Shown: positions 26,601-34,142 of the stretch, one piece after another
Layout of the letters: each line of letters begins with the position of its first letter
Numbering within the stretch: position 1 is the first letter of the stretch
From: a virus
IMG/VR virus record: IMGVR_UViG_3300046167_000476
Coordinates: 1-64,000 of that record
Length of the DNA: 64,000 bases
Reading direction: 5' to 3' (one strand)
Translations under genes and position numbers: made by a program
Notes under the pieces: model-generated
Seen by the model: only the letters and a program-made list of their open reading frames with translations
Database searches by the model: none
What the model was told of the DNA's origin: nothing

Positions 26601-28120
26601 GAGCCTCCGTCTGTAAACGAGGCCTGAAGATGACTCATGTCTGCGTCATAGATTTTTGTAAGTGATGCTACAATCCTTAAATCACCTGTTCCTGCGTCTT
26701 TTATATAACTATCATTTCCGGTGTGGTATATTTGAAGGTCTGCAGAATCTCCAAAATACGCTCCTACATCATCAAAATGTCGTGTTGATTTTAAAAATCT
26801 AGTTTCAACTGCACCACCATCAACTCTAAAATATGTAGCTGTACCTCCAGAACCATCGTCAGATTTAAAGATTATATCTTTATCGTCAGCGTAATTTACA
26901 ATTTGTAAGTCTCCTGTGTAATTTTCAATATAAGTATCAGTTGCGTTGTGTCTTATAGCTAAGTCGTCATTGTTTCCCCAATATGAAAACACATTATCAT
27001 TGTGTTTTGTATTCCCAGTCATTGTACCACCAGCTAGTGGCAAGTAAGGGCCGCCAGCGCCGCCGCCACTTGATACTGTAATATTACCAGAAGCATCTGA
27101 TACTAGAGTACCTGCAGTATATGTATTTAATTTAAGTGCTCCAGTTGAACTAAGAGTCATAGCAACTGTGCCAAGCGTACCGTTACCGCCTGTTTCTATA
27201 ATCATACCTCTACTCTCCGTTCCATAGATAGAACCTAAAAGGCTTTGACTAACATTTTTAAAAGTTACAGCTGGTCTTGAAGCACCTGCTCCTTTTAATG
27301 TTAATCCTGTATAATTAGAAAGATTACCGATTTCAAGTTTATCACTTGGACTAGTCGTCCCTATACCTACGTTGCCATTACCATTTGGATTTATTAATAT
27401 GTCTGAGTTAGTTGCTGAGGAAGTTATACTTAGATCGCTACTTAATTTTGAGATTCTACCATATTCAGTGCCTGCCGATTTTAACACTATGTCACCACCT
27501 CCAGCATCTAATCTAATATCATCTGGTGCATCTATTGTAAAATCACCATTACCACTTTCTGTAAGAGTAACAGCGTTACTTCCATCACCTGTTATAGATA
27601 AAGAACCACCTTGTAGTTTTATGTCATCAGCCGTACCAATAAGTTTTACAGCGCCAGCATTCCAATCTATTTCTCCATTAGTAGACATTTTAAGATCGTG
27701 ACCAACTGTAACATTACCTGCAAAAGTTGCGTTTTGTGGTCTAACTATTAAAGCATCTGTCGTACCTCCATTTACATTACCATTACTTACTCTAAATGCC
27801 CAAAAACTACCAACAGTATCTCCCGCAAAAGAAGTTTTTAAAGCCATTTTTCTTCCTGATTGAGTAACTTCCAAAATATTATCATCTGGAGCAGTATCTA
27901 CTTTAAATATTCCATCTGTTGTTACATCACCTGAAAAAGTAGCGTTTTGTGAAGAGTTAATTGTTAAAGCAGTACTACCACCTGTACTTACAATGTAAGT
28001 ATCTGCGCCACTAAATCCAAAGTAACTGTTAGCGTTCCTGCAAAAGTTGCACTTACCTGAAGTATTTACATTTAAATAATTAGAACTCCAACTACTACCA
28101 TTGTAATATCTTAATTCCAT
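23657..28120 (-). CDS. Tail fibre A, main part (1487 aa open)
   Basis: A very long beta-structured fibre with ~12 VGIGTT-P repeats, two 'F-D-x-S-A-D-L-Q-I-Y/F-H' receptor-type segments (FGDSADLQIYHTGNDSYIKD) and LPLAGGTMTGNTKHNDNVFS. No S74 domain. The C-terminus is broken near 23690-23700. The other frame gives DASYADMCMQTGSSTYEWVN IVRNTY and a stop at 23614, a known fibre ending. Upstream the gene continues through several indels to ATG 28317. It is probably the principal host-range fibre. Confidence 0.82.
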   Translation of the reverse strand: MELRYYNGSSWSSNYLNVNTSGKCNFCRNANSYFGFSGADTYIVSTGGSTALTINSSQNATFSGDVTTDGIFKVDTAPDDNILEVTQSGRKMALKTSFAGDTVGSFWAFRVSNGNVNGGTTDALIVRPQNATFAGNVTVGHDLKMSTNGEIDWNAGAVKLIGTADDIKLQGGSLSITGDGSNAVTLTESGNGDFTIDAPDDIRLDAGGGDIVLKSAGTEYGRISKLSSDLSITSSATNSDILINPNGNGNVGIGTTSPSDKLEIGNLSNYTGLTLKGAGASRPAVTFKNVSQSLLGSIYGTESRGMIIETGGNGTLGTVAMTLSSTGALKLNTYTAGTLVSDASGNITVSSGGGAGGPYLPLAGGTMTGNTKHNDNVFSYWGNNDDLAIRHNATDTYIENYTGDLQIVNYADDKDIIFKSDDGSGGTATYFRVDGGAVETRFLKSTRHFDDVGAYFGDSADLQIYHTGNDSYIKDAGTGDLRIVASLTKIYDADMSHLQASFTDGGSVDLYYSGNKKFETTNTGIKTGNIDLPSNGAILFDNTNNTEQYYIRNGGGSQSSFQIGKGNPGSDIKLIIDDGGNVGIGTTAPGEKLVIAGGVLAYGDTSSIGSGTSYYLGNNPNSRDIVFTRVANAELGIGRYNGGWYETMRFDADGNVGIGTTSPSSRLTVKAAGSQTTQRAITIFHDNTLAEGYASIGAQYTATNGYIDSEIRFGSETLNGACSFMSFATGCNNTITQGSNSERMRITSTGNVGIGTTLPGTLHNASYGTTRLHIDGGTDRGQMIIEGNDFAAVILSDNTATANERVFSTQVLDGKYQIKPLNDNGTSTVGGEAITVLHGGNVGIGTTNPTHKLTVNAPNDTTAVGIDFPSAHFDFSANSTSGYTTSFHMDDTATTIGSDSAGRALKFQTNNTDRLYIKGNTGNVGIGTTSPSYKLASYSSGDEFAIVAGAGNAVGEFTGIGLSGYIATNAAVKAGLVLERETSWGIGKMHFLNNNTLGDSDATLSDSKMTIDSDGSVGIGTTSPDARLEVLTTTTNKFVRFRADNNEQRFEFYVGASGNASRMSMHNDAATETIRFASAGNSYFNGGNVGIGTTSPTSKIHVIGQDATFYSNTSSQSMQVGRNASERLETFVNDSNIKLTAYQDSDSDGGHGFIIDRSFAGSGANYFDIRKDGSSQMRINKDGNVGIGTTDPGRPLSINSDTAHRAIRILENDSANESWDIGVDVDGDLNFFNSADTSPTVSFLDTGNATFAGNVTIGDNSASEIFLAFNSSATDFALGANGSNFMIGTSSDLDSGNLITLSGANGRLGIGTTSPQSKLQVAGGIQMANDTATASAAKVGTMRYRTGTEYVEVTGTEILPNPGFDTDTNWVKGTGWTIANGKASVDNASSTALSQPSFGVTTGKIYNVRIDVSNYTSGSLQVQFGASQVIASIGANGEYNYTVTSTITGGTFYLYGVGDCEFSVDNASVIEVDSRRRKLRRYVYANR

Positions 28121-28317
28121 CCATTAGAACCATCAAATAATTGCTGCCATTTGTTACCAGCGTTTATTAAAGTTTAAAACAAATGTATCTTGCGCTTCAA
28201 TATTCCATGATAAATATATTCTGGTATAAAAATACCTCCTGTACCTCCAATAGTTAAGTCTCCACCAGTAGATACAGTACCTGCAAAAGTTGCGTTATTT
28301 AAAAATTTTAATGCCAT
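28121..28317 (-). pseudogene. Broken N-terminal end of tail fibre A
   Basis: From ATG 28317: MALKFLNNATFAGTVSTGGD LTIGGTGGIFIPEY reads well. The frame is then lost. Other frames give EAQDTFVLNF, NAGNKWQQLFDGSNG, then MELRYYNGSSW of the main ORF. Around 28035-28070 a further slip alternates SATFAGTLT and NSYFGFSGAD. At least three indels in ~280 bp. I treat these as errors in a real N-terminus, not a decayed gene. Confidence 0.6.
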
Positions 28318-28338
28318 GTATTGAAGGTATTAGTTAGT

Positions 28339-29988
28339 TTATACGTACGTTAATAGTACCTTATATGCGTCGTTTGCTACAGAACCTGTAAATATTACAG
28401 ATATACTAGCTGATCCACTTCTTGTTACATCAGCAAATACTGTTTGAAAAGGTGACGAACCTTCTGTTACTTCGACTTTAACGTTTTCAGCTAAAGCACC
28501 TGATCCGAATAACGATGCGTCCGCTAGATTTATTGTAAACGTGGTAAGACCTCCAGACTCAACTCTTGCCGATGGTGAAGTATTGTTAAGAGCTTGCTTA
28601 GCCCCGTAAGGATTTGCTTGAGGTTTTAGTTGTACCCAACCACTTGCTGATACTGAAAAGCTTGCTGAATCAAAACCAGCTACACCTTTTTCTGTAGCAC
28701 CGTCTGTTGATCCTGCACCTGCTATGTTAGCGTCTGCTAAAACAAAAGTATATTGAGTTGAGGCTGGGGTTGATGATGCTGTAATTGCAGCGTTTGCAAA
28801 TATAAAATCTCCAACTTCTACAGAAACTGTAGTATCGCTGAACGTTATATCACCATCGTGTGTTACTATGAAATAATCCCCTTGGTCTAATGCAATGTTA
28901 GATGAACCACTGATAGCCGGCGAACCTGGATCGCTAGTAGCATTATAACCACCTTTGAAAACACCTACACCTGCGACAAGTAATTCTACTTGCCCTAAGT
29001 TAACCGCATCTGTTGATGCTGTACCAGTAGCAAGATTAGTAATCTTATTACTATTCATGTTAAGCTTACTAGCTAAGCTATTTGTTTCACCTGATTGACT
29101 TTGCGTTATAACACCTCCAACAGTTAAGTCATCTACTATAGTAACATCATCTGGCATATCAATAGTGATATTACCATTGTTACCTACTGTCTCAGTTATA
29201 TTTATTCTACCGGTTGTACCTTTGAATTCTACGGTAGATTTAATACCTGATCCACTTCCACCAGCTGTTAAATCAATTTTAGCTGAGTTCGCGGCACCTA
29301 CAGAAACAGGTAGTGTATATGTTTCGTTAGTGGCAGCTGCAGCGGTGTCTGCGTAAGCAGTTGTAGCTATTTTTGTACTATTGTCACCTGCTGATTGTGT
29401 TACTCCTGTAGTGGCAGTATTTATTGTGCCATTTAAGTCACCTAAAAGTGTTGTTGCGTATACCGATGACCATTTTTTCGTAGCGCTACCTAAAGCAATT
29501 GTGTTAGTAGTTACTGGATAGAATTTTGTTGAATCCATATTAGCTACCTGAGTATTGCTTGACGTGAACGCTATTTTACTAGCTTCAAAACTAATAGCGT
29601 TTACACTAGAAGCTCCACCGATTTCTAAGCCATCATAGTATATACTTGTTATACCTGTTTGAGCAGGTGTTACAGCAATATCATCAGCATTGACAGTTAT
29701 ACCTGTTCCAGCTCCTGCGTTTAATGTAGGTATAGGTCCAGATAGATTTGTACCTGTTAGACCGGCTCCAGCTATAATAGCGGTTAAATCCCCTGATACA
29801 CTTGACCAGACCGCGTTTGCTCCTCCTGATATACTTGCTGTTGTACATATCTTTAATATGCTGTCCGTCGTATTGTAGTACACTTGACCTAATACTCCAG
29901 TAGTTGGATCTGAGGCTAGGTTGTGAATAGCGGCTTGCTGTAGTTGATTCTTATTAAGATCAACTGTATTTAAATAATTAATTGCCAT
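28339..29988 (-). CDS. Tail fibre/baseplate-type structural protein, 549 aa
   Basis: N-terminus INYLNTVDLNKNQLQQAAIH NL and TTGVLGQVYYNTTDSILKIC are typical of a T4-like and cyanophage fibre or short-tail-fibre family. The middle is Thr/Ser/Gly-rich beta sequence. The C-terminus (VTRSGSASISVIFTGSVAND AYKVLLTYV) resembles the collar or tip domains of such fibres. Stop is 22 nt before the fibre A start. Probably part of the host-recognition apparatus. Confidence 0.7.
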   Translation of the reverse strand: MAINYLNTVDLNKNQLQQAAIHNLASDPTTGVLGQVYYNTTDSILKICTTASISGGANAVWSSVSGDLTAIIAGAGLTGTNLSGPIPTLNAGAGTGITVNADDIAVTPAQTGITSIYYDGLEIGGASSVNAISFEASKIAFTSSNTQVANMDSTKFYPVTTNTIALGSATKKWSSVYATTLLGDLNGTINTATTGVTQSAGDNSTKIATTAYADTAAAATNETYTLPVSVGAANSAKIDLTAGGSGSGIKSTVEFKGTTGRINITETVGNNGNITIDMPDDVTIVDDLTVGGVITQSQSGETNSLASKLNMNSNKITNLATGTASTDAVNLGQVELLVAGVGVFKGGYNATSDPGSPAISGSSNIALDQGDYFIVTHDGDITFSDTTVSVEVGDFIFANAAITASSTPASTQYTFVLADANIAGAGSTDGATEKGVAGFDSASFSVSASGWVQLKPQANPYGAKQALNNTSPSARVESGGLTTFTINLADASLFGSGALAENVKVEVTEGSSPFQTVFADVTRSGSASISVIFTGSVANDAYKVLLTYV

Positions 29989-29993
29989 GCTTG

Positions 29994-30494
29994 TTAGTTT
30001 AGGTATGCTTTACCGGCAAATCCTGCCGAGAACGTTAATGTTACTTTATTTATATCTGTGTATGTATATTCTCCTATAACTACGGTATCCGCAGTATCTA
30101 TTACTGTAATAGAGGGAAATTTTCCTAAGTTATGTTGTATAACCCATGTTGTGGAAGGTGTACCCTGGACGAACACGAAGTTTTTATCCGCTTCAGCCCA
30201 GTGATTATCTCCTCTTAGGAATTTAGTATTATCAGGCGTACCAGTAGCTGACAATGATGCTGTGACTACTACGTCACCCGTGGCAGGTGATGCAGGTGTC
30301 ATGTTTATAAATGTAGTATTGGACGTGTCAACGCTCTCGACGCTACCAACACCAATAACTGTACCTATATAAATGGCTAAATCATCCACTGTTACACTCC
30401 TAGTAGGTCTCTTATGTAGATCAGTGTCACTTATAAGCAACAAGTCCTCACCTTCTACCTCATTTATTTCAGGATATGTATATATTATCGCCAT
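29994..30494 (-). CDS. Small tail-fibre-type protein, 166 aa
   Basis: IIYTYPEINEVEGEDLLLIS DTDLHKRPTRSVTVDDLA is a fibre N-terminus. The C-terminal FVQGTPSTTWVIQHNLGKFP SITVID then EYTYTDINKVTLTFSAGFAG KAYLN is a very widespread phage fibre-tip domain (W-x-I-x-H-x-L-G-K-x-P-S). It lies 5 nt upstream of the 549-aa protein and is probably part of the same structure. Confidence 0.7.
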   Translation of the reverse strand: MAIIYTYPEINEVEGEDLLLISDTDLHKRPTRSVTVDDLAIYIGTVIGVGSVESVDTSNTTFINMTPASPATGDVVVTASLSATGTPDNTKFLRGDNHWAEADKNFVFVQGTPSTTWVIQHNLGKFPSITVIDTADTVVIGEYTYTDINKVTLTFSAGFAGKAYLN

Positions 30495-30503
30495 GTTTGT
30501 ATT

Positions 30504-30827
30504 TTATTTCTTTTTTCTGTCGTTTTTAGTACCATCTCCGCTGTCTCCTCTGTTGCTACCAACTGGTACTCTCTTTGTTTTACCTAATTTACCACCAACG
30601 TGGTGCAAATCTGTACTACTATTTTGCCCTATTCTTTGATTCTCTGCTTTTTTCTCTTTTCTTTGCAAAGAACTTGTCGATGTTCCTTTACCAGATTTAG
30701 AACAAGTACCAGTATCACTGTTCCATACCCAGCCTTTAGCGTAGCATACGTCTCTAGCAGCTTTTCTAGCTCGCCCAGTAGGCGATAACTTTTGCTTAGG
30801 TCCTCCTTCTTTTCTTGGTTTAGCCAT
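30504..30827 (-). CDS. Basic hypothetical protein, 107 aa, first late gene
   Basis: AKPRKEGGPKQKLSPTGRAR KAARDVCYAKGWVWNSDTGT CSKSGKG, then a Lys/Arg/Gly tail. Two Cys and a Trp-x-Trp core with charged tails suggest a small disordered nucleic-acid-binding or virion protein. Codon pattern supports it over the competing frame at 30629-30856. First gene of the minus-strand unit, next to the divergent control region. Confidence 0.5.
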   Translation of the reverse strand: MAKPRKEGGPKQKLSPTGRARKAARDVCYAKGWVWNSDTGTCSKSGKGTSTSSLQRKEKKAENQRIGQNSSTDLHHVGGKLGKTKRVPVGSNRGDSGDGTKNDRKKK

Positions 30828-30881
30828 ATTTGCTTTATTATAGTATATATACTCACATAAAACCGCTATTATTTACAATAG

Positions 30882-30927
30882 TGTGACAATAGCCCCTTAC
30901 TATATACTCTATAAGGCTAATGTCATA
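30882..30927. promoter_or_regulatory. Palindromic element A
   Basis: TGACAATAGCC and GGCTAATGTCA form an 11-position stem (one A.A mismatch) with a ~20-nt A/T loop. Same element as at 31430 and, inverted, at 37781. With the inverted copy it shares TAGCCCCTTACTATATA exactly. A dyad operator for a phage regulator or a structured leader; no function proven. Confidence 0.65.
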
Positions 30928-31110
30928 GTTTTCGTTAGATATTTAGGAGTAGGGGACTGCACCTTATTTTTCACTTTACAAAACATTTTCGCAAATCATT
31001 TTCATTTCACCGGGTCCCCCTTGTTTTTACGTTTACGTTTGTATATATACGCATCGTTTATATGTTTTCATTATATCTTTTGTGTTTCTTCTATATATTT
31101 CAAACTAATT

Positions 31111-31152
31111 TTACAAACAAAATAGTTTACATGTTGGATAATATAAATGTAA
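31111..31152 (+). promoter_or_regulatory. Early promoter-like motif P1
   Basis: TTACAAACAAAA, exactly 13 nt, then GGATAATATAAATGTAA, 37 nt before the start codon of the first early gene. One of five near-identical copies, each with the same spacing and each just before a gene. Confidence 0.75.
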
Positions 31153-31188
31153 TTAATAACTAATAATAATAACTTAAATAAATAAATT

Positions 31189-31419
31189 ATGTCAATCTTA
31201 AAATCAAAAAGATTTGTTGTTCGCAAATCACTAATCGGAAAAAATCAAATCATTGAAGTAACATTCAAAAATGGAAAAGTTGCAAAGTATAATCATGATG
31301 ATGTATACAATGTTATGAAAACAAAACTTGAAACTATGAACTGTTGGGCTAAGTATAAATCATACACTTCATCTACTTCAATGCCAGTTATTGCTCGTGA
31401 ACTACTAATCACTGAGTAG
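31189..31419 (+). CDS. Early protein, 76 aa
   Basis: SILKSKRFVVRKSLIGKNQI IEVTFKNGKVAKYNHDDV: a beta-beta-alpha pattern with a 'G-K-V-A-K-Y' strand, then Met/Ser/Thr-rich end. First gene behind promoter P1 and followed by hairpin element B, so it probably has its own transcript. Likely a host-takeover protein by position; family unknown. Confidence 0.65.
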   Translation: MSILKSKRFVVRKSLIGKNQIIEVTFKNGKVAKYNHDDVYNVMKTKLETMNCWAKYKSYTSSTSMPVIARELLITE

Positions 31420-31429
31420 TATATAAAAC

Positions 31430-31476
31430 TGTGACAATAGCCTGTTACTATCTTAATCTAATAGGCTAATGTCACA
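31430..31476. promoter_or_regulatory. Palindromic element B (hairpin after the first early gene)
   Basis: TGTGACAATAGCCTGTTA pairs with TAATAGGCTAATGTCACA (one A.A mismatch, one G.U) around an 11-nt loop and is followed by CTTTTTG. As RNA this is a near-perfect 18-bp hairpin, terminator-like. As DNA it is another copy of element A. Confidence 0.7.
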
Positions 31477-31660
31477 CTTTTTGTAACACTACATTTAGTG
31501 TGTTCCATTGCAGGCCTGATTCTGAAACAAGATCGGAAGAGTATACTCCACTTTACACCATATTTAACTATAAGTAAAACTTATTGAAATGTGTTATACT
31601 ATAAGAGATAGTGCATAAGATCTCTCTAACTATTTTAACTAACAAATAATTATACACCTT
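31477..31660. other. Non-coding stretch before promoter P2
   Basis: No credible ORF. It has a small hairpin AGAGAT/ATCTCT (31604-31625) and TTATACTATAA (31594-31604), a -10-like box. Slightly higher GC around 31500-31545. Nothing else recognisable. Confidence 0.5.
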
Positions 31661-31702
31661 TTACAAACAAAACAATATTCTATCTGGATAATATATATGT
31701 AA
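31661..31702 (+). promoter_or_regulatory. Early promoter-like motif P2
   Basis: TTACAAACAAAA, 13 nt, GGATAATATATATGTAA, 18 nt before the ATG of the 45-aa gene. Confidence 0.75.
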
Positions 31703-31719
31703 ACAAACTAATAAATAAT

Positions 31720-31857
31720 ATGAAATTTATACTAACTTGTAATAATGGTAAAAAAATAGATATGTCAACAGATATACTATTACAAATGGAAGGTAAGATA
31801 TCTCGATGTGAAGTACTTACAAGAATTAACTTTTATAAATCAACTAACAATGACTAA
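31720..31857 (+). CDS. Small early protein, 45 aa
   Basis: KFILTCNNGKKIDMSTDILL QMEG..., preceded by promoter P2 and the usual A/T leader (AATAATATG), and overlapping the next start by 8 nt (ATGACTAA). Function unknown. Confidence 0.5.
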   Translation: MKFILTCNNGKKIDMSTDILLQMEGKISRCEVLTRINFYKSTNND

Positions 31858-32122
31858 AACTTATAGAAATATAGAATATACTTATATAGTAAGTGAGACT
31901 TGGAATGGTATAAAGTTTGATAACTATCACTGTAATGACAAAAACTTACTAGATGGTTTAGATACAAGTATGTTTACTAAACTAAGTGAGCAAGATATGA
32001 AAGATGAAATAGATCACTTGATCGATCAAAGACAAGATCTATTACAAATACAAGATCTAGTGCATGAAGCGCGAAGAGATTGGTATTCTAATACATACTC
32101 AGGTGAGTATACAGGCGACTAA
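31850..32122 (+). CDS. Early protein, 90 aa
   Basis: Start at ATG 31850 (TKTYRNIEYTYIVSETWNGI) rather than a 14-codon upstream extension, because 31850 couples to the previous stop. Acidic helical C-terminal half (MKDEIDHLIDQRQDLLQIQD). No domain named. Confidence 0.55.
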   Translation: MTKTYRNIEYTYIVSETWNGIKFDNYHCNDKNLLDGLDTSMFTKLSEQDMKDEIDHLIDQRQDLLQIQDLVHEARRDWYSNTYSGEYTGD

Positions 32123-32148
32123 AATTAATAACTAATAAATAATAAACA

Positions 32149-32247
32149 ATGAGAAAATTTTCACACAAAGTACTATTTGTACTAAAACGAGCAAACAAAG
32201 TATTAACTAAACTAGGTAGTGCTGCTGCTTGGGCGATAAGAAACTAA
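32149..32247 (+). CDS. Tiny basic early peptide, 32 aa
   Basis: RKFSHKVLFVLKRANKVLTK LGSAAAWAIRN: basic, amphipathic, in the operon with an AATAAACA leader. The next gene starts 2 nt after its stop. Could be a membrane-active or RNA polymerase-binding peptide; I cannot decide. Confidence 0.45.
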   Translation: MRKFSHKVLFVLKRANKVLTKLGSAAAWAIRN

Positions 32248-32249
32248 CC

Positions 32250-32429
32250 ATGAGTTTATTCTATTGGTCAGAAGAAACTATAAGTCACTTTAAATTTATA
32301 AGTAGCTATTTAAGTAAAAAACAAACTATTCGCAAGATCGAGCTATTTGTAGAGATGGATTGTATTCCTGCAGAGGAAGAGACTGAAGACATGCTAGTGC
32401 AAGATCTAATAAGTGTAATATACAAGTAA
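32250..32429 (+). CDS. Early protein, 59 aa
   Basis: Start at ATG 32250 (SLFYWSEETISHFKFISSYL). Acidic C-terminus (MDCIPAEEETEDMLVQDLIS). Unknown function. Confidence 0.5.
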   Translation: MSLFYWSEETISHFKFISSYLSKKQTIRKIELFVEMDCIPAEEETEDMLVQDLISVIYK

Positions 32430-32434
32430 AAAAG

Positions 32435-32476
32435 TTACAAACAAAATAATATTTCTATTGGATAATATAAATGTAA
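32435..32476 (+). promoter_or_regulatory. Early promoter-like motif P3
   Basis: TTACAAACAAAA, 13 nt, GGATAATATAAATGTAA, 18 nt before the ATG at 32494; leader AATAATAAATAATAAACT. Confidence 0.75.
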
Positions 32477-32493
32477 ATAATAAATAATAAACT

Positions 32494-32688
32494 ATGCAGA
32501 AAATTAAATTTCAAAATTCAAGTACAATAAAACTCAACGGTACAACCTATAAAGGCTATACTGTAGGTAATCTACCAAAAAGATTTGCCTTCATCTATGA
32601 CGAGAACAAAGATCAAGAAGGTATTACTCAATGGTTCAACTACAAAGGTTTAACTTATGTTGAAAAATCTACTAATCCATGGGCGTAA
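32494..32688 (+). CDS. Early protein, 64 aa
   Basis: QKIKFQNSSTIKLNGTTYKG YTVGNLPKRFAFIYDENK, a small beta-rich fold. Directly behind promoter P3. Function unknown. Confidence 0.55.
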   Translation: MQKIKFQNSSTIKLNGTTYKGYTVGNLPKRFAFIYDENKDQEGITQWFNYKGLTYVEKSTNPWA

Positions 32689-32945
32689 TATCTAACCCGA
32701 GAACTATGAAAGAGCTACTAGCTTACTCGGAACTACAGAAAAAATCACGAGCAGACGGGCATAGACGTACTGTTCGAGCAAACGGTGCATGTGGTGGACT
32801 CACTGACAAAGAATACAATAGTATTACAACTCGTCAGAAATCTAACTTCGCAAAAGCTAGAAAGTTCACCCACAGCCGTATGTGGCAAGAAACTCACAAG
32901 AAGTTTGACACAAAGCAATTATTAATAATAAAAAAGACACTATAA
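32679..32945 (+). CDS. Early protein, basic, 88 aa
   Basis: Overlaps the previous gene by 10 nt. MKELLAYSELQKKSRADGHR RTVRANGACGGLTDKEYNSI: Arg/Lys-rich with a possible helix-turn arrangement. An internal ATG at 32706 (MKELLAY) is an alternative start. Unknown function; a nucleic-acid-binding role would fit the charge. Confidence 0.55.
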   Translation: MGVISNPRTMKELLAYSELQKKSRADGHRRTVRANGACGGLTDKEYNSITTRQKSNFAKARKFTHSRMWQETHKKFDTKQLLIIKKTL

Positions 32946-33157
32946 TGAGTGATTCAGTAAGTAAATGGCACGAAATACAAGAAGATAAACAAACACTATC
33001 AGAAGAACATATAGATTCTATTGCTATGCAAATGGATTTAAAGATGTGGGAAGGTTTTAGCAGTATTATAAGTAACACTTTAGAATACGAGCAAGCTATG
33101 TATATAACAGACAGAGATATACTATTAATAAAAGAAAGAGTTAAAAAATACTTATAA
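32945..33157 (+). CDS. Early protein, 70 aa
   Basis: Starts in the stop of its neighbour (TAATG). Mostly helical and acidic (DSVSKWHEIQEDKQTLSEEH). Unknown function. Confidence 0.55.
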   Translation: MSDSVSKWHEIQEDKQTLSEEHIDSIAMQMDLKMWEGFSSIISNTLEYEQAMYITDRDILLIKERVKKYL

Positions 33158-33282
33158 TGAACGAAGAACCAGTTAAAAACCCGTGGGATTTAGTATACGA
33201 GGCGTATAAAGATCACTATTCAAGAGAACAGATAGATGAAATGCTATTTAATGAAGTACAAGAACTAATAAATCAATTATAG
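33157..33282 (+). CDS. Tiny early protein, 41 aa
   Basis: NEEPVKNPWDLVYEAYKDHY SREQIDEMLFNEVQELINQL, coupled to the previous stop (TAATGA) and 2 nt from the next start. Acidic, helical. Unknown. Confidence 0.45.
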   Translation: MNEEPVKNPWDLVYEAYKDHYSREQIDEMLFNEVQELINQL

Positions 33283-33284
33283 AT

Positions 33285-33539
33285 ATGAAAGAGTGGATGA
33301 AACAAGATACAAGAATTAACGGATGGGATTTTGAGTATGTAGAAAATGACTACGACGATAAGTTTTTTCAGTGCAGAGGAGAAGTAATGTATGACGACGA
33401 GCACGATGAAATGCCAGAACCAAGTCTTTGGCGAGCAGCTTTGGAATTAGAGAAAAAATTGTTTGCAGATGGTTTAATTTGCGAAGCAACTCACAGTGAA
33501 AAAGGTTGGGTCGAAGTAATAATATTAAATAAAAAGTAA
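33285..33539 (+). CDS. Early protein, acidic, 84 aa
   Basis: RINGWDFEYVENDYDDKFFQ CRGEVMYDDEHDEMPEPSLW RAALELEKKL: very acidic; TATGACGACGAG region looks like a DNA mimic, but that is only composition. Overlaps the next ATG by 1 nt. Confidence 0.55.
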   Translation: MKEWMKQDTRINGWDFEYVENDYDDKFFQCRGEVMYDDEHDEMPEPSLWRAALELEKKLFADGLICEATHSEKGWVEVIILNKK

Positions 33540-33733
33540 TGAGTAAAATGAAAGAAATAGACGAAATAGCACAAGGTATTGCTGACGTCACTAAGGAATT
33601 AATGGAAGACAGTATTGATTGGCAAATAGCAGATCAACCTGTTAACGGAGACGAGTATAACGATCTACATAGTTATGTAATGAATAAAGCTATAGAATAT
33701 CTTTACAAACAAAACAAAATAACTACTGGATAA
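33539..33733 (+). CDS. Early protein, 64 aa
   Basis: SKMKEIDEIAQGIADVTKEL MEDSIDWQIADQPVNGDEYN, helical. The last codons overlap promoter P4, so transcription of the next gene starts inside this one. Unknown function. Confidence 0.5.
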   Translation: MSKMKEIDEIAQGIADVTKELMEDSIDWQIADQPVNGDEYNDLHSYVMNKAIEYLYKQNKITTG

Positions 33734-33744
33734 TATATATGTAA
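33703..33744 (+). promoter_or_regulatory. Early promoter-like motif P4
   Basis: TTACAAACAAAA, 13 nt, GGATAATATATATGTAA, 19 nt before the ATG at 33763. Starts within the 3' end of the preceding gene. Confidence 0.75.
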
Positions 33745-33762
33745 TAAATAAAATAATAAACT

Positions 33763-33951
33763 ATGTACTGTAAATGCGGCGACGAAGTCCACCCTTATCG
33801 ACTAAACTTAGGATATAAAACATGTCCTCCTTGTTCTGAAGTAAAAAAACATTCTTATGTTCCTATTACTTACCACAAAACAGGTAATACAATTCAAATA
33901 GTAAGCCAAGAGCTAAGTGCGCTTGTACATAAATCACAGAGAAGAAGATAA
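33763..33951 (+). CDS. Zinc-finger-like early protein, 62 aa
   Basis: YCKCGDEVHPYRLNLGYKTC PPCSEVKKHSYVPITYHKTG: two Cys pairs (CxC and CPPC) form a likely zinc knuckle, followed by a conserved YHKTGNTIQI segment. Similar small zinc proteins occur in related marine phages from memory. Function unknown. Confidence 0.6.
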   Translation: MYCKCGDEVHPYRLNLGYKTCPPCSEVKKHSYVPITYHKTGNTIQIVSQELSALVHKSQRRR

Positions 33952-33952
33952 T

Positions 33953-34081
33953 ATGAAAACACTAACACAACACCAAGCTCACCGAAAAGAGCTAGAAGAC
34001 AAATACGTAGAGTTAATGCTTGCTAAGTACCCACTACTAACTGATGTAACTACAAATACACAGCGTAGAAAATGGTACTAG
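33953..34081 (+). CDS. Small early protein, 42 aa, possibly the front half of the next gene
   Basis: KTLTQHQAHRKELEDKYVEL MLAKYPLLTDVTTNTQRRKW Y then stop. In the next frame the DNA continues TRTFQLNHKKYGLCKFATYK SG straight into the ORF at 34143. A single indel near 34076 would fuse the two into one protein of ~150 residues. Confidence 0.45.
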   Translation: MKTLTQHQAHRKELEDKYVELMLAKYPLLTDVTTNTQRRKWY

Positions 34082-34142
34082 AACGTTCCAACTTAACCAT
34101 AAAAAGTATGGTTTATGTAAATTCGCTACATACAAATCAGGT

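Larger units (their letters stand above)
20640..27375 (-). repeat. About 20 copies of the GNVGIGTTSP fibre repeat
   Basis: The DNA motif giving (G/D)NVGIGT-T-P recurs roughly every 200-350 bp through both fibres (for example near 20650, 21240, 22120, 22840, 23150, 24180, 24840, 25330, 25860, 26130, 26360, 27350). Copies differ at synonymous sites, so they are old protein repeats rather than recent DNA duplications. Confidence 0.85.
30857..31188. promoter_or_regulatory. Divergent control region between late and early units
   Basis: 332 bp with no gene. It holds palindromic element A (30882-30927), GGGGAC/GTCCCC arms (30953-30958 and 31014-31019) that could form a long-range hairpin, and the early promoter-like motif at 31111-31152. 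The minus-strand side has TTGTAAA and TATACTATAATA (30835-30875) which could promote the late genes. Confidence 0.55.

Noticed and set aside
20640-27375. Regularly spaced DNA repeats, considered as CRISPR or a diversity-generating cassette
   Set aside because: They encode VGIGTT-P fibre repeats in frame, are not identical, and no reverse transcriptase or Cas gene is present.
30629-30856. 75-aa minus-strand ORF at the start of the late unit
   Set aside because: It overlaps 30504-30827 in another frame. The latter has the more protein-like Cys/Trp core and extends to the next gene.
31530-31541. AGATCGGAAGAG, the first 12 bases of an Illumina adapter
   Set aside because: It is followed by TATACTCC rather than the rest of an adapter and lies in an otherwise ordinary non-coding stretch, so a chance match is more likely. 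Read inspection would settle it.
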